Counted from the stretch's first letter, positions 27,214-37,309 are shown. The stretch: DNA of 64,000 bases from JAJTFA01 sp051715425 (GCA_051715425.1 JBPXJS010000008.1:558001-622000), one strand, 5' to 3'. Notes: generated by a model not told the origin, from the sequence alone. Numbers and translations: made by a program.

Positions 27214-28191
27214 ATGCTTGTCACTTATTCCATGCTCAATATCATACTTCTTATTCTTGCCGGACTAGTACTTTTTCTTTATGCAGTTACCAATCTTTCA
27301 GATATAATTAAAAAAGTATTAGGTGAAAACACTAAAAAGTGGATTCTAAGATTCACCTCCAATATATTTAGCGCCATTTTAACAGGTATGGTGGTTACCA
27401 CCCTACTCGATTCCTCTTCAGCTGTTATTATAATTACCATCGTATTTGTAAATTCAGGCCTGTTAACATTTAGACAGGCTATGGGTATAGTGCTTGGCGC
27501 AAATATAGGCACCACCATAAGCAGCCAGATAATTGCCATGGATGTTTCTAAGTTTTCCCCTTTATTACTTATGGCTGGTTTTATATTGATAGTAGTTTCC
27601 AAATCCGATAAAATAAGCAATATTGGTAAGATCGTATTATTTTTCGGTATCCTCTTTTTCGGATTATTTACCATGGAAAATGCGCTCGAACCATTAAAAA
27701 ACAGTCCGGCATTTTTAGCATGGCTTCAAAAAACCGAAAACCCTTTTATGGGAGCAGTTATTGGTGCAGTTGTTACCTTAATTATTCAGTCTTCATCGGC
27801 TACGGTAGGTATGGCCATTATTCTATCTAAAAAAGGATTTCTTACCCTGGCTGGGGGTGTGGCGGTAATGCTTGGTGCCGAGTTGGGAACTTGCAGCGAT
27901 ACCTTACTTGCAACCATTAAAGGAAACAGACAGGCTATTAAAACAGGATTGTTTCACCTGCTGTTTAATTTTTTCACTATCGTAACCGGACTATTGCTCT
28001 TTAACCCCTTTTTGCAAATGGTAGAAATCATCAGCCAAAATGCACCAGTTGAAAGGGCACTTGCCAATGCACACCTCCTGTTTAATGTCTCCGGTGTGCT
28101 GTTGTTTGTTTGGTTTATTCCGCTGTTCGAAAAAATACTAAACAGGCTACTTCCTGAAAAGGAAATTATTTCCGAACCTGTATTTGAATAG
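27214..28191 (+). CDS. Na+/phosphate cotransporter family membrane protein
   Basis: 325 residues from MLVTYSMLNII (a start at 27232 is equally possible from the promoter position). The inverted-repeat transporter core is seen twice. The first copy is TTLLDSSSAVIIITIVF with GIVLGANIGTT. The second is LIIQSSSATVGMAIIL with AVMLGAELGTC. The QSSSAT motif is diagnostic of type II Na/Pi cotransporters. Eight or nine membrane helices are visible, and the C-terminal PhoU-like domain of longer bacterial members is absent. It probably imports phosphate with sodium. Confidence 0.87.
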   Translation: MLVTYSMLNIILLILAGLVLFLYAVTNLSDIIKKVLGENTKKWILRFTSNIFSAILTGMVVTTLLDSSSAVIIITIVFVNSGLLTFRQAMGIVLGANIGTTISSQIIAMDVSKFSPLLLMAGFILIVVSKSDKISNIGKIVLFFGILFFGLFTMENALEPLKNSPAFLAWLQKTENPFMGAVIGAVVTLIIQSSSATVGMAIILSKKGFLTLAGGVAVMLGAELGTCSDTLLATIKGNRQAIKTGLFHLLFNFFTIVTGLLLFNPFLQMVEIISQNAPVERALANAHLLFNVSGVLLFVWFIPLFEKILNRLLPEKEIISEPVFE

Positions 28192-28457
28192 TGGCAGGTA
28201 CTCCCAATCACTTTTTTCTGTTACCTCCACCTTGCGTTGGATTCAAAATAAAACGCAGTTCGATAATCAGTTTAAATGACTAACTAAATATTTGTTCTTA
28301 CAAAAGAAACAATCCCGTTTAACATGTAAACCGTTTGCCCTCATTTTTAGTTTCTTTTAAGGAACCGTTAAACATCTTTTGAGTTACTATTTACGCATAT
28401 TTAAGACTTTGCACTTGTTTGCCTGCTTAACTTCGTGTTATCAATACTACTGCAACC

Positions 28458-31400
28458 ATGAAAAGAAATCCTATTGCTATAATCAACACCCTATTTGTTG
28501 TTTTTCTGATCGTTCTGGTGTCCCGGCAAACACAAGCCCAACCCCTACCCGAACTGATGTATTACAAGTTCAATGCTGTTACAGGAAATACGATTTCAAA
28601 CGAGGGTAATCCATCAACCAAAATAAGCAATACAGGTCAGATAACAGGTTTAACCATTGGCAGTGCTGGCCTTACGGGAAAAGCACTTGTAGGCAATAAT
28701 GGAGCAACCACAACCAATAATATCAGCACACCATTTGTGATGTCGGCACTTGGTACAGGCGAATGGACCATTGGTTTCTGGCTAAACAATATGCCTTCCA
28801 ATACCACCCTTCAGCATATTTTTGGTGATAACAGTACCACCGGATTTCGCTGCTTTAAAGGAGGAGCAGCGCCAACTAATGGTATTATGCTCAGAGGAAA
28901 TTTTACAGATGTACCTGTAAGCACCAACCTAACGACAGGGCCAAACTATATTCATTTTGTAAGAAATGCAACGAGCATAAAAGCATACGTAAACGGGGCT
29001 TTGGTCAACACCGTCAATCAGGCGGCAGTAACCATTGCAGGCACATCTCCCTTTTATATTGGCGGCCAGTTTACCGCAACAGGTATGGCAGCAAATATGT
29101 TGCTTGATGAGTTCAGGATGTATAACCGTGCCTTGTCAGCCACTGAAATTGCGCAGACCTGGAATGCTGAAATTTTACCCCCTGCTTCCAATAATGTAAT
29201 GGCCAATTTTGTGTATGATGCCAATACAGATACCGTTTGGATGCAAAGTGAACATACCTTTATCAATACCAGCAACAATGCGAGTGAAAGTTTCTGGGAT
29301 ATTCTCTCGTATAGTTCGGCAAGCATCAGCGGGCCATATACTCCCTGGGTGGCCACCCGTACCTGCGATCCTGTTTCCGGTGGGTGTTATATGGAAACAT
29401 TAAAAAAGAATTTTACCTACACCTTTCAGCAAGCAGGCTGGTATAAAGTAAAGCTAAAAATTAATGGCCCCGGACAACTTACAGATAGCGTGGAGAAAAC
29501 TGTATATGTTGACACCCCTGCAACTGCACCTGTTGTTGATTTTTATTCCGATTTCACTAAAATGGGTAAGTGGGGCGAAATTAAGTTTACTGAACTTTGC
29601 TCCAATGGTGCCAATCAATGGTTGTGGACAATAGATCCTCCGTGCAACAATTGCGGAAATCCCCTGTTTTTTAATCAGTTTAACAATGCCAATGCTCCCC
29701 GGCCTAAATTATTTACAAACGACCCTGGTATTTTTAAGGTATGTCTGGAAGCTGCAAACCTGAGAGGTACCACAAAGGTGTGCAAGAATAATTATGTGGA
29801 GGTGGAACCCGGATATTTAATGTGCAATGGTACAGACATAAAATCAACGGAAGATTCGGGATGGGTTTATTTGTATACCACAGATGGCTTGTATTACCCT
29901 TCTCTTCTGGGAAGTTGCAGTCAGGGCTTTAAAATTACAGCCTGTGCAGATTCTATTATTTTACATATAAACAGGTACAGGTTCCGCAATATAGATACAC
30001 TGGAGGTTCTAACAGGTGGACTCAATGGAACAGTAATAGCTAAATATGGAGGCAATAGTTTTATTACCATCAGCAATACATTAAAAAGACTATCCATTCC
30101 GGGTGGAGAGGTATTTCTAAAAATGAGAATAAATACACCTATAAGTGCACCCGGGCCTAACGATTCCGGATTTGCCATCCGATGGACCATAGCTCCTCCT
30201 ACATTTAATAAACCGGTAGCAGGTTTTGTTAGTCCGGATACCGTGTACTCGGGATATAAGATTAACTATATCAATGCCAGCCAGGGTGATAAATTAACCT
30301 ATGCCTGGGACATCAATGGCGATGGTATTTTCGGAACAGATCAGCCGGGATTTTTTGACTCAACGACCACCAACCCAAGCCAGATTTACACAAATACCGG
30401 AACACAAACAGTGATTAAAAAAATAGGACTAATTACACGCAATTGCAGGGGTGTTGATACCTTTTCTAAAGACATTGTTATTCTGCCTGTAGCGCAATTG
30501 CCTGTTCCCGATTTTATGGTAGATAAAACACTTGTATTTGTAAAAGATACCCTTCGTTTTTTTGACAAAAGCAGCCTTGGAGCCAACCAATGGGAATGGA
30601 CTTTTAGCCCCAACGATGTGTCATATGTTATGAACACAAGTGCCAACAGCCAATTTCCCGTGGTATTGTTAAACCGGGCGGTGAAATACCATGTCACGTT
30701 AAAGGCAACCAATCAGGCGGGTTCTGCTTTGCTTACCAAAAATAATTATGTAGAAGCACGTGCTTATTTCCTGGCCACTTCTGTAAACCCAATTCCTGTG
30801 AATATTGATATTGGAATAAGCGGGGTGGCATTTAATGATATTGATACCAGTACCGATTTACAAACTCCGGTGTATTTAAATTTAAGCAGCATCAAAAAAA
30901 CTGTTTTATACCGTGGTGTATCCTATAAGCTGGAGGTATTCCGCCATACATCAAAAGATCCGATGACCACAAAGGCGTGGATTGATTATAACCGAAATGC
31001 CCGCTTTAATGATGCTGATGAAACTGTTTTAAATGAAACAGCTCAGCACAAAATAAAATGCAGCAATATGATAACCATTGCTCCTTCTGCCCCAATTGGT
31101 AATTGCAGGTTGCGTATCGGTGTTAGTTATGGTGCAACGGGCCTTACTTCAGAACTGGCCACAACCGGTTGCTTTGAAGACTATGGAATTGAAATAGGAA
31201 TCGATAAGATAAAACCTGATATTATTTTAAATGGTCCGGCATTTCTAAAAATAGAGTTAAACAAACCATATATTGAGCAACATGTTACTGCAACGGATAA
31301 CCTGGAAGGAAATATTAATTCACGGTATGAAGTAATCGGAGGGGTAGATACGACACAGGTTGGTTACAATACCTTAAAATATTATGTAAAAGATTATTAT

Positions 31401-32684
31401 GGCAATGTATCAGATACGGTGATACGCACGGTGCAGGTAGATATTAACCAAACCGGTCCTACACTGCAACTCATTGGTGGGGATAGTGTGATGGTAGGCG
31501 CATATACTTCATTTAACGATCCAGGTGCAACAGCATTCGACAATACTGGTAAAAACATCAGCCCTCAGGTAGTGCGTAACGGAAACCTTGATTTAACAAA
31601 ACTTGGCTTCTATTCACTTACCTACACAATTAAAGATGCATTTGGCTTTAGCAAATCAAAAACAAGGGTGGTTGAGGTAAAAGATACCATCAGACCGGTT
31701 ATTCGTACAATAAACAATAGTTCAATCATCATCCATCAGTTGGGTGCGGCTTATGATGATGCCGCATACATTAAAGTATCAGATACCTGCTGGAAAAATA
31801 TAATCCCCGTGAGGTCGGGATTTCTTGATATCCACCAACGAGGCGAGTACCTGTTAACCTACACGGCCACCGATGGTTCTTTAAATAATGCCATTCCATT
31901 TACGGTAACGGTGAAAGTACAAGACCTGGTACCTCCGGCAGCACAATTGGAGGGTTCATCAGACATGACTATTGACGTATTCTCCACCTTTTCCGATCCG
32001 GGGATAATCAGAAACGACAACAGTTCTGCCACCACAGTTACAAAAACGGATTCATTAAACCCAAACAGGCTGGGTACTTATACCATCACATATAAAGTTT
32101 GTGATATTGATATGAATTGTGTGGTATTAACCCGTAAAATTCATGTAGTGGATCGTTTTGCCCCAAGGATCATTTTGCATGGAGGTAGTCTGGTGCATCA
32201 CCCGCGGTTTAAACCATTTAAAGATCCGGGTGTAACACTTGTAGATAATTATTACCATGAAGAAGAGCTTAAACCATTTCTGCGCGTTGATACCAGCAGG
32301 TTAATTGTTCATGTGCCGGATTTGTATGTGGTTACCTATCAGGTGTCGGATCCATCAGGTAATATAGCCAATGAAGTATTACGTATGGTGCAGGTTTTTG
32401 AAGATATTAACTCCTCCGTTAATAGCGTTCAGCATAAAGAAAAGGCTGTAAGCGTTTACCCTAATCCAAGTCTGGATGGTTTCATTCATATCAGGTCGGC
32501 ACAGAATAAATTAAGCGTTATTTCTGTTTCTAATATGCTTGGGCAGGAATTATACAGGGAAATCATGGACGTTCAAAAAGAAGAAACAACTATTCATTTA
32601 TCAGGATTGAATAAAGGGATTTATTTGGTTTCTGTAACAGATGATGCAGGTGCGAAGGCGTTTGTCAAGATAGTGTTAAAATAG
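28458..32684 (+). CDS. Giant secreted T9SS protein: LamG, PKD, GEVED and five DUF5011-type repeats
   Basis: 1408 residues. Signal peptide (LFVVFLIVLVSRQTQAQ), then a LamG domain at about 30-235 (LLDEFRMYNRALSATEI). Several PKD folds follow (SFWDILSYSS, WLWTIDPPC, TYAWDINGDG, WEWTFSPNDV). A GEVED domain is near 850-915 (TKAWIDYNRNARFNDADE). Five DUF5011/HYR-like repeats lie at about 920-1330 (each has a P-x-I-x-L-x-G start and YxVxDxxGN end). The T9SS sorting domain begins YPNPSLDGF. It is a long, modular surface adhesin or matrix protein, with no enzyme centre recognised. Confidence 0.88.
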   Translation: MKRNPIAIINTLFVVFLIVLVSRQTQAQPLPELMYYKFNAVTGNTISNEGNPSTKISNTGQITGLTIGSAGLTGKALVGNNGATTTNNISTPFVMSALGTGEWTIGFWLNNMPSNTTLQHIFGDNSTTGFRCFKGGAAPTNGIMLRGNFTDVPVSTNLTTGPNYIHFVRNATSIKAYVNGALVNTVNQAAVTIAGTSPFYIGGQFTATGMAANMLLDEFRMYNRALSATEIAQTWNAEILPPASNNVMANFVYDANTDTVWMQSEHTFINTSNNASESFWDILSYSSASISGPYTPWVATRTCDPVSGGCYMETLKKNFTYTFQQAGWYKVKLKINGPGQLTDSVEKTVYVDTPATAPVVDFYSDFTKMGKWGEIKFTELCSNGANQWLWTIDPPCNNCGNPLFFNQFNNANAPRPKLFTNDPGIFKVCLEAANLRGTTKVCKNNYVEVEPGYLMCNGTDIKSTEDSGWVYLYTTDGLYYPSLLGSCSQGFKITACADSIILHINRYRFRNIDTLEVLTGGLNGTVIAKYGGNSFITISNTLKRLSIPGGEVFLKMRINTPISAPGPNDSGFAIRWTIAPPTFNKPVAGFVSPDTVYSGYKINYINASQGDKLTYAWDINGDGIFGTDQPGFFDSTTTNPSQIYTNTGTQTVIKKIGLITRNCRGVDTFSKDIVILPVAQLPVPDFMVDKTLVFVKDTLRFFDKSSLGANQWEWTFSPNDVSYVMNTSANSQFPVVLLNRAVKYHVTLKATNQAGSALLTKNNYVEARAYFLATSVNPIPVNIDIGISGVAFNDIDTSTDLQTPVYLNLSSIKKTVLYRGVSYKLEVFRHTSKDPMTTKAWIDYNRNARFNDADETVLNETAQHKIKCSNMITIAPSAPIGNCRLRIGVSYGATGLTSELATTGCFEDYGIEIGIDKIKPDIILNGPAFLKIELNKPYIEQHVTATDNLEGNINSRYEVIGGVDTTQVGYNTLKYYVKDYYGNVSDTVIRTVQVDINQTGPTLQLIGGDSVMVGAYTSFNDPGATAFDNTGKNISPQVVRNGNLDLTKLGFYSLTYTIKDAFGFSKSKTRVVEVKDTIRPVIRTINNSSIIIHQLGAAYDDAAYIKVSDTCWKNIIPVRSGFLDIHQRGEYLLTYTATDGSLNNAIPFTVTVKVQDLVPPAAQLEGSSDMTIDVFSTFSDPGIIRNDNSSATTVTKTDSLNPNRLGTYTITYKVCDIDMNCVVLTRKIHVVDRFAPRIILHGGSLVHHPRFKPFKDPGVTLVDNYYHEEELKPFLRVDTSRLIVHVPDLYVVTYQVSDPSGNIANEVLRMVQVFEDINSSVNSVQHKEKAVSVYPNPSLDGFIHIRSAQNKLSVISVSNMLGQELYREIMDVQKEETTIHLSGLNKGIYLVSVTDDAGAKAFVKIVLK

Positions 32685-32741
32685 TCTTACAGCGAATAAT
32701 ATGCTTTCCTATGGGTAACTTCATCTGTAGTAATAACCAAT

Positions 32742-33236
32742 ATGAAAAATATAACCGTAAGCAAAACAAATCAGCATAACCTTTGGGTCAAATCAGCTAT
32801 ATTTTTACAACTGCTTACTGCACTTTTTCATTCTTTAAGTTTGGTGGTTGATATGCAGGCAAACAATGATCAGGAAAAGCTGCTGTACGATTTAATGATC
32901 AATTATCAGTTTGATTTTGGTGCCGGATTCAAACACTCTATGATGGATATCTTTACCTCATTCAGTATTTGTTTCAATTTGTTACTCCTCTATTCCGCCT
33001 CCCTTCATATACACCTGATCAGAAGCAATACCTCACCTGATGTCCTAAAAGGTGTTTTACTGATCAGTATCATTACCTATTCACTTTGTTTTTTAACCAT
33101 GATGTTCCTGACCTTTCTACCCCCTGTGATATGCACTGGGCTAATATTAATAAGTTTAATAATGGCATATACCACCTTAAACAGGGAAATAAATACCAGA
33201 GCCACAAAACACGAAATGACTTTCACATCAGGTTAA
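32742..33236 (+). CDS. Four-helix membrane protein of unknown function
   Basis: 164 residues with four predicted membrane helices: AIFLQLLTALFHSLSLVV, FTSFSICFNLLLLYSA, VLLISIITYSLCFLTMMF and VICTGLILISLIMAY. A soluble loop between helices 1 and 2 has MINYQFDFGAGFKHSMMDI. I do not recognise the family with confidence. It precedes a GyrI-like protein gene by 32 bases and may share its transcript. Confidence 0.7.
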   Translation: MKNITVSKTNQHNLWVKSAIFLQLLTALFHSLSLVVDMQANNDQEKLLYDLMINYQFDFGAGFKHSMMDIFTSFSICFNLLLLYSASLHIHLIRSNTSPDVLKGVLLISIITYSLCFLTMMFLTFLPPVICTGLILISLIMAYTTLNREINTRATKHEMTFTSG

Positions 33237-33268
33237 AAAATATTTATATTTCGGGACATTTTATCTCT

Positions 33269-33763
33269 ATGATCCCTCAAATAAAAACACTTCCTGAAAC
33301 CAAACTCATCGGGTTAACACTGAATATGAGCATTGCCGCTAATAAAACCGGATTGCTATGGAGTACTTTTATGCCAAGGCGCAAAGAAATCAGCAATCCT
33401 GTTTCATCTGATTTTTATTCCGTGCAGGTATACCCGGAAGGTTTTAGTTTTAGCAACTTTGATATACACGCCACCTTTGATAAGTGGGCTACTTTGCCTG
33501 TAACTCATTTCGAGCATATTCCAGAAGGGATGCAAACACTTACTGTTCCGGAAGGTTTATACGCAGTTTTTCATTTTAAAGGAAGTTCAGCCGAAGCACC
33601 TCGTGTATTCCAATACATCTTTGGAGCGTGGCTTCCGGGTTCTGATTACCTGTTGGATAACCGCCCGCACTTTGAAGTGCTTGGAGATAAATACAAAAAT
33701 AACGATCCCAATTCCGAAGAAGAAATATGGATTCCGGTGAAACTAAAAAATAACAGGTTTTAA
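33269..33763 (+). CDS. GyrI-like small-molecule-binding protein
   Basis: 164 residues from MIPQIKTLPETKLIGLTLN; a longer reading from 33086 lies over the preceding gene and is rejected. The pattern KLIGLTLNMS, LLWSTFMPRR, YSVQVYPEGF, WATLPV and EGLYAVFHFKG is that of the GyrI-like/AraC effector-binding (SOUL-like) domain, here with no DNA-binding domain. Stand-alone members bind or hydrolyse small toxic compounds. It is convergent with the MocR-type gene and overlaps it by 4 bases at the stops. Confidence 0.8.
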   Translation: MIPQIKTLPETKLIGLTLNMSIAANKTGLLWSTFMPRRKEISNPVSSDFYSVQVYPEGFSFSNFDIHATFDKWATLPVTHFEHIPEGMQTLTVPEGLYAVFHFKGSSAEAPRVFQYIFGAWLPGSDYLLDNRPHFEVLGDKYKNNDPNSEEEIWIPVKLKNNRF

Positions 33764-35169
33764 CCTTTAGCCAGTTTCCCTATTAATTTTAATGCCGACT
33801 CCACCTTTTCATTCCACTCCATTCCATAACTCACCTTTAAACAATTGTTGTACTGATTTTGCAGAGAGTAAGTACGGCCCGGTGCAATACTGATTTTATG
33901 AGCCATGGCTTTATTGTACAGGTCAACGGTATTGATTTGTTTATCCAGTTCAATCCAGAGATGCATCCCTCCTTGTGGTTTGGTAATGCGGGTATGCTCC
34001 GGAAAATGTTCGCTAATGGTTCTTAAAAACTGAAGAGAGTTGCGGTAGAGTGTCTGTCTCAATTTACGCAAGTGGTTTTCATAACGGCCGTTCTCCAAAA
34101 AATCAGCAATGGCCTCGTGGGTAATGGAGGTACAATAAAGCGAATGGTAATATTTTGTTCTTCGTACCTTTTCTTTAAACTGACCTGCTTCAACCCATCC
34201 CACCCGATAACCTGGTGCTAGCGTTTTTGAAAAAGAACCGCACCAAAGCACAATACCACTTTCATCAAAGGTTTTGCAGGTTGTCGGACGGTGAGATCCA
34301 AAATACAAGTCGCCAAAAAGATCGTCCTCAATCAATGGAATATGGTGTTTTTCCAGCAACTGCACAACAGCCTTTTTATGTTCATCTGGCATACAACTAC
34401 CCAGCGGATTACTGAAATTGCTGACCAGCAAACATAACTTCACCTTCTTTCGCTCTATAGCTTTTTGAAGAGCTTCAATCTCAATTCCGGTTACCGGATG
34501 CGTAGGTAATTCCAATACCTTTAAGCCCATGTTTTTTGCAGCATGTAAAATCCCAAAATAAACCGGACTCTCCACTGCAATGGTATCGCCTTTTTTTGCC
34601 AACGTAAGCATACAGAATGAAAGGGCATCCATACAACCGGAAGTGGTAATAATATCATCATCCTTTATTTTACCACCCCACATGAGGGCACGTAAACTAA
34701 TTTGTCTTTTTAGTTTTTTATTGCCATAGCGGTCGTAGTTCAATCCGCTATCAGGCAGGCTGCGTGTAGCATTAATAATAGCCTTGTTTAATTTAGCCAC
34801 CGGCAATAACTCTTTGGTGAGCAAACTGCTCGATAGCAATATTTTTGCCTTAGCCACATTATTATATATGGTAGCATACAACTCCTCCACATCCTCATCC
34901 GGTTTTGCCACAAGTGGATTGCTTACCGAAGGAAGGTGATGAAAATGTTTATGTGCGTAAGAAACATAATAACCTGATTGCGGCCTCGATTCAATAAGCC
35001 CCCGGCTTTCCAGCTCGAAATAAGATTGCTGCGCTGTACTTATACTTACCCCCTTTTCTGAACTCAGGGTTCGTAATGACGGGAGCTTATCTCCTATCTT
35101 GATTACCTCATTTTTAATCTGATGTTCTATTCCGTTTGCTATTTGAAGATACAAAATTTCTTTTTTCAT
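33760..35169 (-). CDS. MocR-type regulator: GntR winged helix fused to a PLP aminotransferase
   Basis: 469 residues. Residues 1-75 form a GntR winged helix (GDKLPSLRTLSSEKGVSIST). About 110-469 form a fold-type I aminotransferase domain with the PLP lysine in GSFSKTLAPGYRVGW and the aspartate/asparagine set (SNFSNPLGS, EDDLFGDL). Members use PLP or an amino-acid/PLP adduct as effector and usually control the gene next door. It is divergent from an eight-gene operon with CTGTAT repeats between them, so it is the likely regulator of that operon. A TATTTTTG -7 box is at 35188-35195. Confidence 0.9.
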   Translation of the reverse strand: MKKEILYLQIANGIEHQIKNEVIKIGDKLPSLRTLSSEKGVSISTAQQSYFELESRGLIESRPQSGYYVSYAHKHFHHLPSVSNPLVAKPDEDVEELYATIYNNVAKAKILLSSSLLTKELLPVAKLNKAIINATRSLPDSGLNYDRYGNKKLKRQISLRALMWGGKIKDDDIITTSGCMDALSFCMLTLAKKGDTIAVESPVYFGILHAAKNMGLKVLELPTHPVTGIEIEALQKAIERKKVKLCLLVSNFSNPLGSCMPDEHKKAVVQLLEKHHIPLIEDDLFGDLYFGSHRPTTCKTFDESGIVLWCGSFSKTLAPGYRVGWVEAGQFKEKVRRTKYYHSLYCTSITHEAIADFLENGRYENHLRKLRQTLYRNSLQFLRTISEHFPEHTRITKPQGGMHLWIELDKQINTVDLYNKAMAHKISIAPGRTYSLQNQYNNCLKVSYGMEWNEKVESALKLIGKLAKG

Positions 35170-35177
35170 AAATCAAA

Positions 35178-35215
35178 CTGTATTGGTCAAAAATAACAAA
35201 ACTGTATCTGTATTG
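35178..35215. promoter_or_regulatory. Operator-like CTGTAT repeats between the MocR gene and the GNAT operon
   Basis: CTGTATTG occurs at 35178-35185 and 35208-35215, with CTGTATCT at 35202-35209, so the last two copies are in tandem with 6-base spacing. The mocR-type -7 box (TATTTTTG on the minus strand, 35188-35195) lies between the first and second copies. MocR proteins usually bind direct repeats in such divergent gaps, so autoregulation together with operon control is the likely meaning. Confidence 0.6.
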
Positions 35216-35251
35216 CTATTAAATTTTGCTTCTTCTTTGTAAGCATCAATG

Positions 35252-35863
35252 ATGAGTAACCCAATAACCACTGAACAGATTACCCTCCGGGGAGAAACAG
35301 TAGAACTGATTCCACTAACAACTGCCCACTACGAGGAATTGACAAAACTTGCCGGGGATAAACGCATCTGGGAGTTTTATGCTTTCGATGGCAGCAATCC
35401 GCAAATATTCGAACAGGTCTTAAACAGTACTTTAAAAAAGAAGGAAACAGGAGAACAATATCCGTTTGTAATTAAACTCAGGCATAACGGAAAAATAATT
35501 GGCAGCACCAGGTTTATGGAAATTGTACCAAAGGACAGGAAACTGGAAATTGGAGGTACCTGGCTTGCTCCTCAATACTGGGCTACACGGGTAAACCCTG
35601 AATCTAAATTATTGCTCCTATCCTATTGTTTTGAACAATTGCACTTGGTAAGGGTACAACTAAAAACCGATGTTTTAAATATGCGCTCCCGCAAGGCAAT
35701 TGAAAAAATTGGGGCACAATATGAAGGTATCCTTAGAAATGAACTGATCCGGGCCAATGGCACCAACAGAGATTCCGCATTCTATAGCATACTTGATAGG
35801 GAGTGGCCGGATGTAAAACAACAATTAATACAACAGGTAAAACACAAAAGCAAGCCTATATGA
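35252..35863 (+). CDS. GNAT N-acetyltransferase (RimJ/RimL type), first gene of the operon
   Basis: 203 residues from MSNPITTEQITLRGE (an ATG just before at 35249 adds one Met). Typical RimL features are ITLRGETVELIPLTTAHYEEL, IGSTRFMEI, GGTWLAPQYWAT and NMRSRKAIEKIGAQYEG. The last of these is the acetyl-CoA C-terminal Asn-Ser region. The substrate is unknown. The next gene starts inside its stop codon (ATGA), so the two proteins are likely made together. Confidence 0.85.
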   Translation: MSNPITTEQITLRGETVELIPLTTAHYEELTKLAGDKRIWEFYAFDGSNPQIFEQVLNSTLKKKETGEQYPFVIKLRHNGKIIGSTRFMEIVPKDRKLEIGGTWLAPQYWATRVNPESKLLLLSYCFEQLHLVRVQLKTDVLNMRSRKAIEKIGAQYEGILRNELIRANGTNRDSAFYSILDREWPDVKQQLIQQVKHKSKPI

Positions 35864-36486
35864 TTTCAGCTGAAATACGATGGGTTAAAACAACAGATGC
35901 CCGGGAAGCGATTTCCGTTTATGCACCTTATGTGCAACATACAGCCGTATCATTTGAATACGAAGTACCTACTCTTACAGCATTCGAAGAAAAAATTTCA
36001 GCAATAACCGCAGAATACCCATGGCTGGTGTGCTCTATAAATAATCAGGTTATCGGATTTGCATATGCAGGCACTTTCAGAACAAGGCCGGCTTATAAGT
36101 GGTCGGTTGAATCAACCATTTATCTTGAAAAACAATGGCAAGGTTTAGGTATTGGCAAATTACTGTATCAAACACTTATTCATTTGTTAAAAATGCAGGG
36201 TTTTGTAAATGTATTTGCCGGAGTAGCCATACCAAACCCGGGGAGCGAACAACTGCATCTCTCTGTGGGTTTTACAGAGGCAGGAATATTTAACCATATT
36301 GGATATAAAAACGGAAGCTGGCATACTACAAAGTGGTATCAGCTTTTGCTGCAGCCGCTTCCTGCCAACCCTTCCCTTCCTTTGCCTGTTAAACAAGTTT
36401 ATCTTTCCAGAGAGGCAAATGAACTCATTAAAAAAACAAATGACCATTTATCTTTACTTGTAAATAAAAAACAAAAACATGACTGA
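35860..36486 (+). CDS. GNAT acetyltransferase, phosphinothricin/methionine sulfoximine type
   Basis: 208 residues from MISAEIRWVKTTDAREAISVYAPYV. The acetyl-CoA loop is QWQGLGIGKLLYQ. VSFEYEVPTL and FTEAGIFNHIGYKNGSWHTT resemble the PAT/MddA family, which acetylates phosphinothricin, methionine sulfoximine and similar glutamate-like compounds. A C-terminal extension of about 40 residues (LSREANELIKKTNDHLSLL) is extra to the core fold. Resistance or detoxification is inferred only. It overlaps the next gene by 8 bases. Confidence 0.85.
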   Translation: MISAEIRWVKTTDAREAISVYAPYVQHTAVSFEYEVPTLTAFEEKISAITAEYPWLVCSINNQVIGFAYAGTFRTRPAYKWSVESTIYLEKQWQGLGIGKLLYQTLIHLLKMQGFVNVFAGVAIPNPGSEQLHLSVGFTEAGIFNHIGYKNGSWHTTKWYQLLLQPLPANPSLPLPVKQVYLSREANELIKKTNDHLSLLVNKKQKHD

Positions 36487-37309
36487 TTACCTCTCCTATA
36501 CATTTAAAGATTCTCCTGAGTTTGTTCAGACTTTTGATGAACTGCCTTTATGGAGCGCACCTTTTGGTCTTCTCCTGCTTAAGCACATCACACTTAAACC
36601 AGGAATTACCGCTGTTGATATTGGTTCCGGAAGCGGTTTCCCTTTAATGGAACTGGCAGGCAGGCTTGGTAAAACAGCCAAATTATATGGTGTCGATCCA
36701 TGGGCAAATGCAAATACCCGTGCACGTTTGAAAATAAAAAACTATGGGTATACCAATATAGAAATACTGGAATGCCCAGCTGATAAAATACCACTGCCCG
36801 ATTCTTCCGCTGATTTGGTGGTGTCAAATCTGGGCATCAATAATTTTGACCAGCCGGCCGTTATTTTTAAAGAGTGTAACCGGATACTTAAATCTGATGG
36901 CAAACTGGCCCTAACTACCAACATCAATGGACATTGGAAAGAATTTTACGATCTGTTTGAACAAACCCTCCTACAACTTGGAAAAAACGATCTGATAAAA
37001 AAACTGATCAGCCATCAGGAACACCGAGGGAATATCCAAAGTTTAACCAACCTGTTTTCAGAGAATGGATTTAAAACAACACGTCTCTTTGAAGAAACAA
37101 TAGAGATGCGTTTTGCAGATGGTAGTGCTTTTCTGAACCATCATTTTGTAAAACCGGGCTGGCTTGGATCGTGGAAGGAACTGATTCCTGAAGATGAGCG
37201 TATGCAGATATTCAGCACACTTGAAACCAACCTGAATAAAACAGCCGCACAAAAAGGAGAGCTTAAACTAACTGTTCCAATGGTATTTGTTGAAGGAGTA
37301 AAAATATAA
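36479..37309 (+). CDS. SAM-dependent methyltransferase (Methyltransf_11/25 type)
   Basis: 276 residues. The SAM motif is VDIGSGSGFPLMELA, followed by LYGVDPWANAN and NLGINNFDQPAVIFKECNRILK. The C-terminal third is helical and could carry a substrate pocket. It lies third in the operon and is overlapped by the preceding acetyltransferase. The acceptor is unknown. A shared small-molecule substrate with the acetyltransferases is possible but not shown. Confidence 0.85.
   Translation: MTDYLSYTFKDSPEFVQTFDELPLWSAPFGLLLLKHITLKPGITAVDIGSGSGFPLMELAGRLGKTAKLYGVDPWANANTRARLKIKNYGYTNIEILECPADKIPLPDSSADLVVSNLGINNFDQPAVIFKECNRILKSDGKLALTTNINGHWKEFYDLFEQTLLQLGKNDLIKKLISHQEHRGNIQSLTNLFSENGFKTTRLFEETIEMRFADGSAFLNHHFVKPGWLGSWKELIPEDERMQIFSTLETNLNKTAAQKGELKLTVPMVFVEGVKI

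Noticed and set aside
33086..33268. N-terminal extension of the GyrI-like protein
   Set aside because: It lies out of frame over the preceding membrane protein gene, and its residues do not resemble any domain.
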